From the NCBI GenBank assembly GCA_017397725.1, contig JAFQIA010000028.1, positions 62,001 to 126,000 of the forward strand: a stretch of DNA of 64,000 nt, written 5' to 3'. The notes under the pieces were generated by a model. It saw only the letters and a list, made by a program, of their open reading frames with translations. It ran no database searches and had not been told where the DNA came from. Positions 61,034 to 64,000 of this stretch are shown in pieces. The DNA is from Clostridia bacterium (GTDB lineage: Bacteria > Bacillota > Clostridia > Monoglobales > Monoglobaceae). Every line of letters begins with the position of its first letter. Positions within the stretch are counted from its first letter, which is position 1. The position numbers were made by a program, and so were the translations under genes.

Positions 61034-61852
61034 CTACATCAGTACACGGTCATCATCCACATCAAACTGATTCATCAAGGTCATAATCAGCAGAATAATC
61101 ACCATCAGCACCAGAGAAATGCTTGCACCCAGATTGGGGTTGTAGGAGTTTCCTAAGAACTGCATCTCAATCAGGTCACCAATCAACAGATTGGAGCCAC
61201 CGCCCAGCATTCGGGAAATAATAAAGGTACTGATTGCGGGGACAAATACCATAGTAATCCCCGACATAATTCCGGGCAGACTGAGGGGCAACACCACCTT
61301 AATCAAGGTTTTGAAGCTGTTGCAACCCAAATCGTTGGCTGCCTCCAGTACGCTTTTGTCGATTTTTGTCATCACCGTATAAAGGGGCAGAATCATATAG
61401 GGGATATAGTCATAGACCATTCCCAGAACCACTGCGCCTTGGGTGTTGAGCATCTTAAAGGGTCCAAGTCCGATATAGCCGAGCAGGGTGTTGATGATCC
61501 CTTCATTCCCCAGCAGGGTCATCCAAGCATAGGTGCGCAGAAGAAAGTTCATCCACATAGGCAGAATCACAATCATCAGCATGGTGCTTTGCACCTTGGT
61601 ATCCATCTTTGCCAGTATGTATGCAAGGGGATAGGAAAGCACCAGACAAATCACCGTTGCCAATGCTGCCAGCCAGACGGAGCGGACAAAGATATTGCTG
61701 TACTGTGCCACATCTGCCACATATTGCAGGGTGAAATTTCCGTCGCTGTCAAAAAACGCAAAGTATGCCACCATAATCAGCGGCACAATCACAAAGACCG
61801 CCATCCATACAAGATAGGGAGCGGCAAGAAGCTTTTGTTTCATCTTCTTCAC
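61034..61852 (-). CDS. potB: Spermidine/putrescine ABC transporter permease PotB
   Basis: 272 residues, six membrane segments; VIVPLIMVAYFAFFDSDGNF near the start and EAANDLGCNSFKTLIKVVLP as the EAA loop. The frame opens with GTG (61850-61852) directly after the potA stop, but the ATG at 61843 (AGGTG six bases before) may be the true start; the difference is three residues. Confidence 0.95.
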   Translation of the reverse strand: MKKMKQKLLAAPYLVWMAVFVIVPLIMVAYFAFFDSDGNFTLQYVADVAQYSNIFVRSVWLAALATVICLVLSYPLAYILAKMDTKVQSTMLMIVILPMWMNFLLRTYAWMTLLGNEGIINTLLGYIGLGPFKMLNTQGAVVLGMVYDYIPYMILPLYTVMTKIDKSVLEAANDLGCNSFKTLIKVVLPLSLPGIMSGITMVFVPAISTFIISRMLGGGSNLLIGDLIEMQFLGNSYNPNLGASISLVLMVIILLIMTLMNQFDVDDDRVLM

Positions 61853-62893
61853 CTATCCTTTCATCTTGTGCATAATATGAATGTCATCCGGTCCAAAGCT
61901 GATACCAACTGCAGAACCCAATTCTGCAGAGCGGGTGGACTGAATCAGCCATTGATAATCATATGCCTCTACCACCATTTCGTAGTGTACGCCCTTAAAG
62001 GTAACCGAGGTCACCACGCCACTCAGCTTTGCATCTTCGGTGGGAACCAAGGTAATATCCTCGGGACGAATCACCACATCTACCGGAGTATTGTTGCCAA
62101 AGCCTTTGTCCACACAGACAAACTCTCTGCCGCTGATTTCTACCAGACAGTCTTTGAGCATAATACCGGGAATGATATTACTCTCCCCGATAAAGTCTGC
62201 CACAAATGCATTTTCCGGCTCATTATAAATATCCACAGGAGTACCGATTTGTTGGATGTTACCCTGATTCATCACCACAACCGTATCGCTCATAGTCAGC
62301 GCCTCTTCCTGATCGTGGGTCACATAGATAAAGGTGATTTCCAAACTCTGCTGAATCCGCTTCAGCTCAATCTGCATCTCCTTGCGGAGCTTTAAGTCCA
62401 ATGCACCAAGAGGCTCATCCAAAAGGAGCACCTTGGGTCGGTTGACCAACGCTCTTGCAATGGCAACACGCTGTTGCTGACCGCCGGAGAGCCGGGAGAT
62501 GTTCCGCTTTTCATAACCGCGCAGATTCACCAAATCCAGCATCTCGCCTACACGTTTTCTGATCTCCCGCTCCGGAAGCTTTTTCACATGCAGACCAAAG
62601 GCGATATTTTCATACACATTCAAATGGGGAAACAACGCATAGCGCTGAAACACCGTGTTGACGTTTCTTTTATAGGCAGGCAGTCCGTTAATCTTTTTGC
62701 CCTCAAAGGTAATCACACCGCTGTCCGGCTCTAAAAAACCGCCGATAATCCGCAGTGTGGTTGTCTTTCCGCAGCCGGATGGGCCAAGCAGAGTCACGAA
62801 CTCCTTGTCCTTGATATCCAGATTGATATGATTCAGAATTTGCTCACCGTCAAAGTTGACGACGATATCTTTCAGGCTAACAATATGCTCCAA
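61853..62893 (-). CDS. potA: Spermidine/putrescine ABC transporter ATPase PotA
   Basis: 346 residues. Walker [11 protein letters not shown]-loop [16 protein letters not shown], signature LSGGQQQR, Walker [13 protein letters not shown], switch His YVTHDQEEA, then a TOBE-type regulatory domain from about 240. Start is TTG (62891-62893) with a GGGGG ribosome site seven bases upstream. First gene of potABCD. Confidence 0.95.
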   Translation of the reverse strand: MEHIVSLKDIVVNFDGEQILNHINLDIKDKEFVTLLGPSGCGKTTTLRIIGGFLEPDSGVITFEGKKINGLPAYKRNVNTVFQRYALFPHLNVYENIAFGLHVKKLPEREIRKRVGEMLDLVNLRGYEKRNISRLSGGQQQRVAIARALVNRPKVLLLDEPLGALDLKLRKEMQIELKRIQQSLEITFIYVTHDQEEALTMSDTVVVMNQGNIQQIGTPVDIYNEPENAFVADFIGESNIIPGIMLKDCLVEISGREFVCVDKGFGNNTPVDVVIRPEDITLVPTEDAKLSGVVTSVTFKGVHYEMVVEAYDYQWLIQSTRSAELGSAVGISFGPDDIHIMHKMKG

Positions 62894-62931
62894 TACAAAT
62901 CCCCCTTTTTACAGAAAAAAGTAATGCATTT

Positions 62932-62960
62932 AATATATACGATTTTGCGGAAAATGTCAA
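62932..62960 (-). promoter_or_regulatory. Promoter of potABCD
   Basis: TTGACA (62955-62960), 17 bases, TATATT (62932-62937). The -35 box overlaps the stop codon of the upstream ABC exporter gene. Confidence 0.9.
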
Positions 62961-64000
62961 TAAAAATCCTTGAATTGCAGTCGATAAAGTTCCTCATACA
63001 TTCCGCCTTGTTCAAGCAGTTCCTGATGGGTGCCCTTTTCAATGATTCTGCCCTCGTCCACCACCGCAATTTCGTCAGCGTTTTTGATGGTAGAAAGTCG
63101 ATGGGCAACAATCAGGGTGGTTCTGCCTTTGCAAAGTTCGTCCAAGGCTTGCTGAATCAGGATTTCGGTGGTGTTGTCCAGTGCCGATGTCGCCTCATCC
63201 AGAATCAGGATTGCGGGATTCTTCAAAAAGACTCTGGCGATGCTGATTCTTTGTTTTTGTCCGCCGGAGAGGCGTACCCCACGCTCGCCAATGACCGTGT
63301 CATAGCCATCCTCCATCTCCATAATGGCATCGTGAATATTGGCACGTTTTGCCGCCGCAATCACCTCTTCCTCCGTGGCATCCGGTTTTCCGTAAAGAAT
63401 GTTCTCGCGAATGCTGGCATTAAAGAGATAAATATCCTGTTGCACGATACCGATATGCTTGCGCAAGGAATCCATAGTAATGGTATGCAGTTCTCTGCCG
63501 TCAATCAGGATTTCTCCCTCCTTGACATCATAAAAATGCGGAATCAAATGACAGATGGTGGTCTTCCCGCCGCCGCTGGGACCTACCAAAGCAAACTTTT
63601 TGCCTTGTTCGATGGTCAGATTCACCCGATGGAGCACATGCTTGTCCCCTGCATAGCCATAGGACACATCCTTAAACTGAATATGCCCGTTGACATTCTC
63701 AATGGGGGTTGCCCCCACAGAATCCTGTTCAGGTTCTTCCTCCATCAAATTCACAAAGCGCTCAAAGCCGGCAAAACCGTTCTGGAACTGCTCTGCAAAG
63801 CGAATCATGGTATTGATGGGATTTAAGAAAAGATTCACCGAAACAATAAAAGCGGAATAGTCACCGAAATCAATTCTTCCGTGATACATAAACAATCCGC
63901 CTGCAATCAGGACAATCACATTAAAGACATCGGTCAAAAAGGTGGTAAAGGAATGAAACTGTCCCATCGCCTTGTAAGAATCCCGACTTGCCTCTTTGAA
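62957..64000 (-). CDS. ABC exporter, membrane-ATPase fusion (N-terminus beyond the window)
   Basis: 347 visible residues; the frame continues past the right edge. The last part of the membrane domain is present (VFNVIVLIAGGLFMYHGRID, YSAFIVSVNLFLNPINTMIR), then the ATPase: Walker A GPSGGGKTT, Q-loop IGIVQQDIYLFNASIRENIL, signature LSGGQKQR, Walker B ILILDEATSALD and switch His IVAHRLSTI. This is the half-transporter type that exports drugs, lipids or peptides as a homo- or heterodimer. Substrate unknown. No clear terminator follows; the potA promoter starts inside its stop codon. Confidence 0.92.
   Translation of the reverse strand, partial: FKEASRDSYKAMGQFHSFTTFLTDVFNVIVLIAGGLFMYHGRIDFGDYSAFIVSVNLFLNPINTMIRFAEQFQNGFAGFERFVNLMEEEPEQDSVGATPIENVNGHIQFKDVSYGYAGDKHVLHRVNLTIEQGKKFALVGPSGGGKTTICHLIPHFYDVKEGEILIDGRELHTITMDSLRKHIGIVQQDIYLFNASIRENILYGKPDATEEEVIAAAKRANIHDAIMEMEDGYDTVIGERGVRLSGGQKQRISIARVFLKNPAILILDEATSALDNTTEILIQQALDELCKGRTTLIVAHRLSTIKNADEIAVVDEGRIIEKGTHQELLEQGGMYEELYRLQFKDFY

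Overview
The window looks like a chromosomal segment of a Gram-positive, anaerobic-type Clostridia (Bacillota). Support comes from strong AGGAGG ribosome sites, consensus sigma-A promoters with 17-base spacers, S-layer homology (SLH) surface proteins, and conserved Clostridia gene neighbourhoods (yicC-remA-gmk-rpoZ-priA-def; M24 peptidase-efp-CD1247 protein). Family or genus cannot be fixed from the sequence alone. Most genes are on the minus strand; the exceptions are 21715-28167 and one small gene at 33136. I saw no tRNA, rRNA, CRISPR, IS element or prophage.

1-17.4 kb, surface polysaccharide locus (read right to left). A promoter at 16339-16367 drives a leader with a terminator hairpin, then a flippase, a GT32 transferase, a GtrII-like membrane protein, a ChbG-like deacetylase, the initiating sugar-phosphate transferase, a GT4, a membrane metallophosphoesterase, two Wzz-like proteins (one carrying a degenerate GGDEF domain), a Wzy-like polymerase, another GT4 and three GT2 enzymes, the last cut by the window edge. 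A GtrA protein and a hexapeptide acyltransferase have their own promoter just upstream.

17.4-28.2 kb, housekeeping: CD1247-type zinc protein, EF-P, M24 peptidase, endonuclease IV-like protein, S21 and a TepA/ClpP-like protease on minus; then yicC, remA, gmk, rpoZ, priA, def and a PurF-like protein without its glutaminase cysteine on plus.

28.2-42.1 kb, amino acid metabolism: hom-thrB-lysC behind a DUF1015 gene; an amino acid ABC transporter whose binding protein appears circularly permuted; an Lrp regulator coupled to an aminotransferase; an acetylxylan esterase-like enzyme; an IreB homologue; pheS-pheT.

42.2-55.6 kb, surface glycan operon (right to left): a 1451-residue heparinase II/III-type protein, a 1024-residue secreted adhesin-like protein, two SLH proteins and an orphan sugar-type binding lipoprotein. 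Together they suggest attack on, and capture of, an acidic or acetylated polysaccharide at the S-layer.

55.8-64 kb: an MBL-fold hydrolase, a metallophosphoesterase/TIM-barrel fusion and MgtC; then potABCD polyamine uptake; then a truncated ABC exporter.

Leads worth most attention: the permuted binding protein (34794-35600), the attenuator-like leader of the polysaccharide operon (16176-16332), the Wzz-degenerate GGDEF fusion (5188-7053), the DnaA-N-like domain on a membrane phosphoesterase (8448-9686), and the phosphoesterase-TIM fusion (56530-58008). Starts were moved from the longest reading frame wherever a Shine-Dalgarno site or stop-start coupling decided otherwise; many genes use GTG or TTG.
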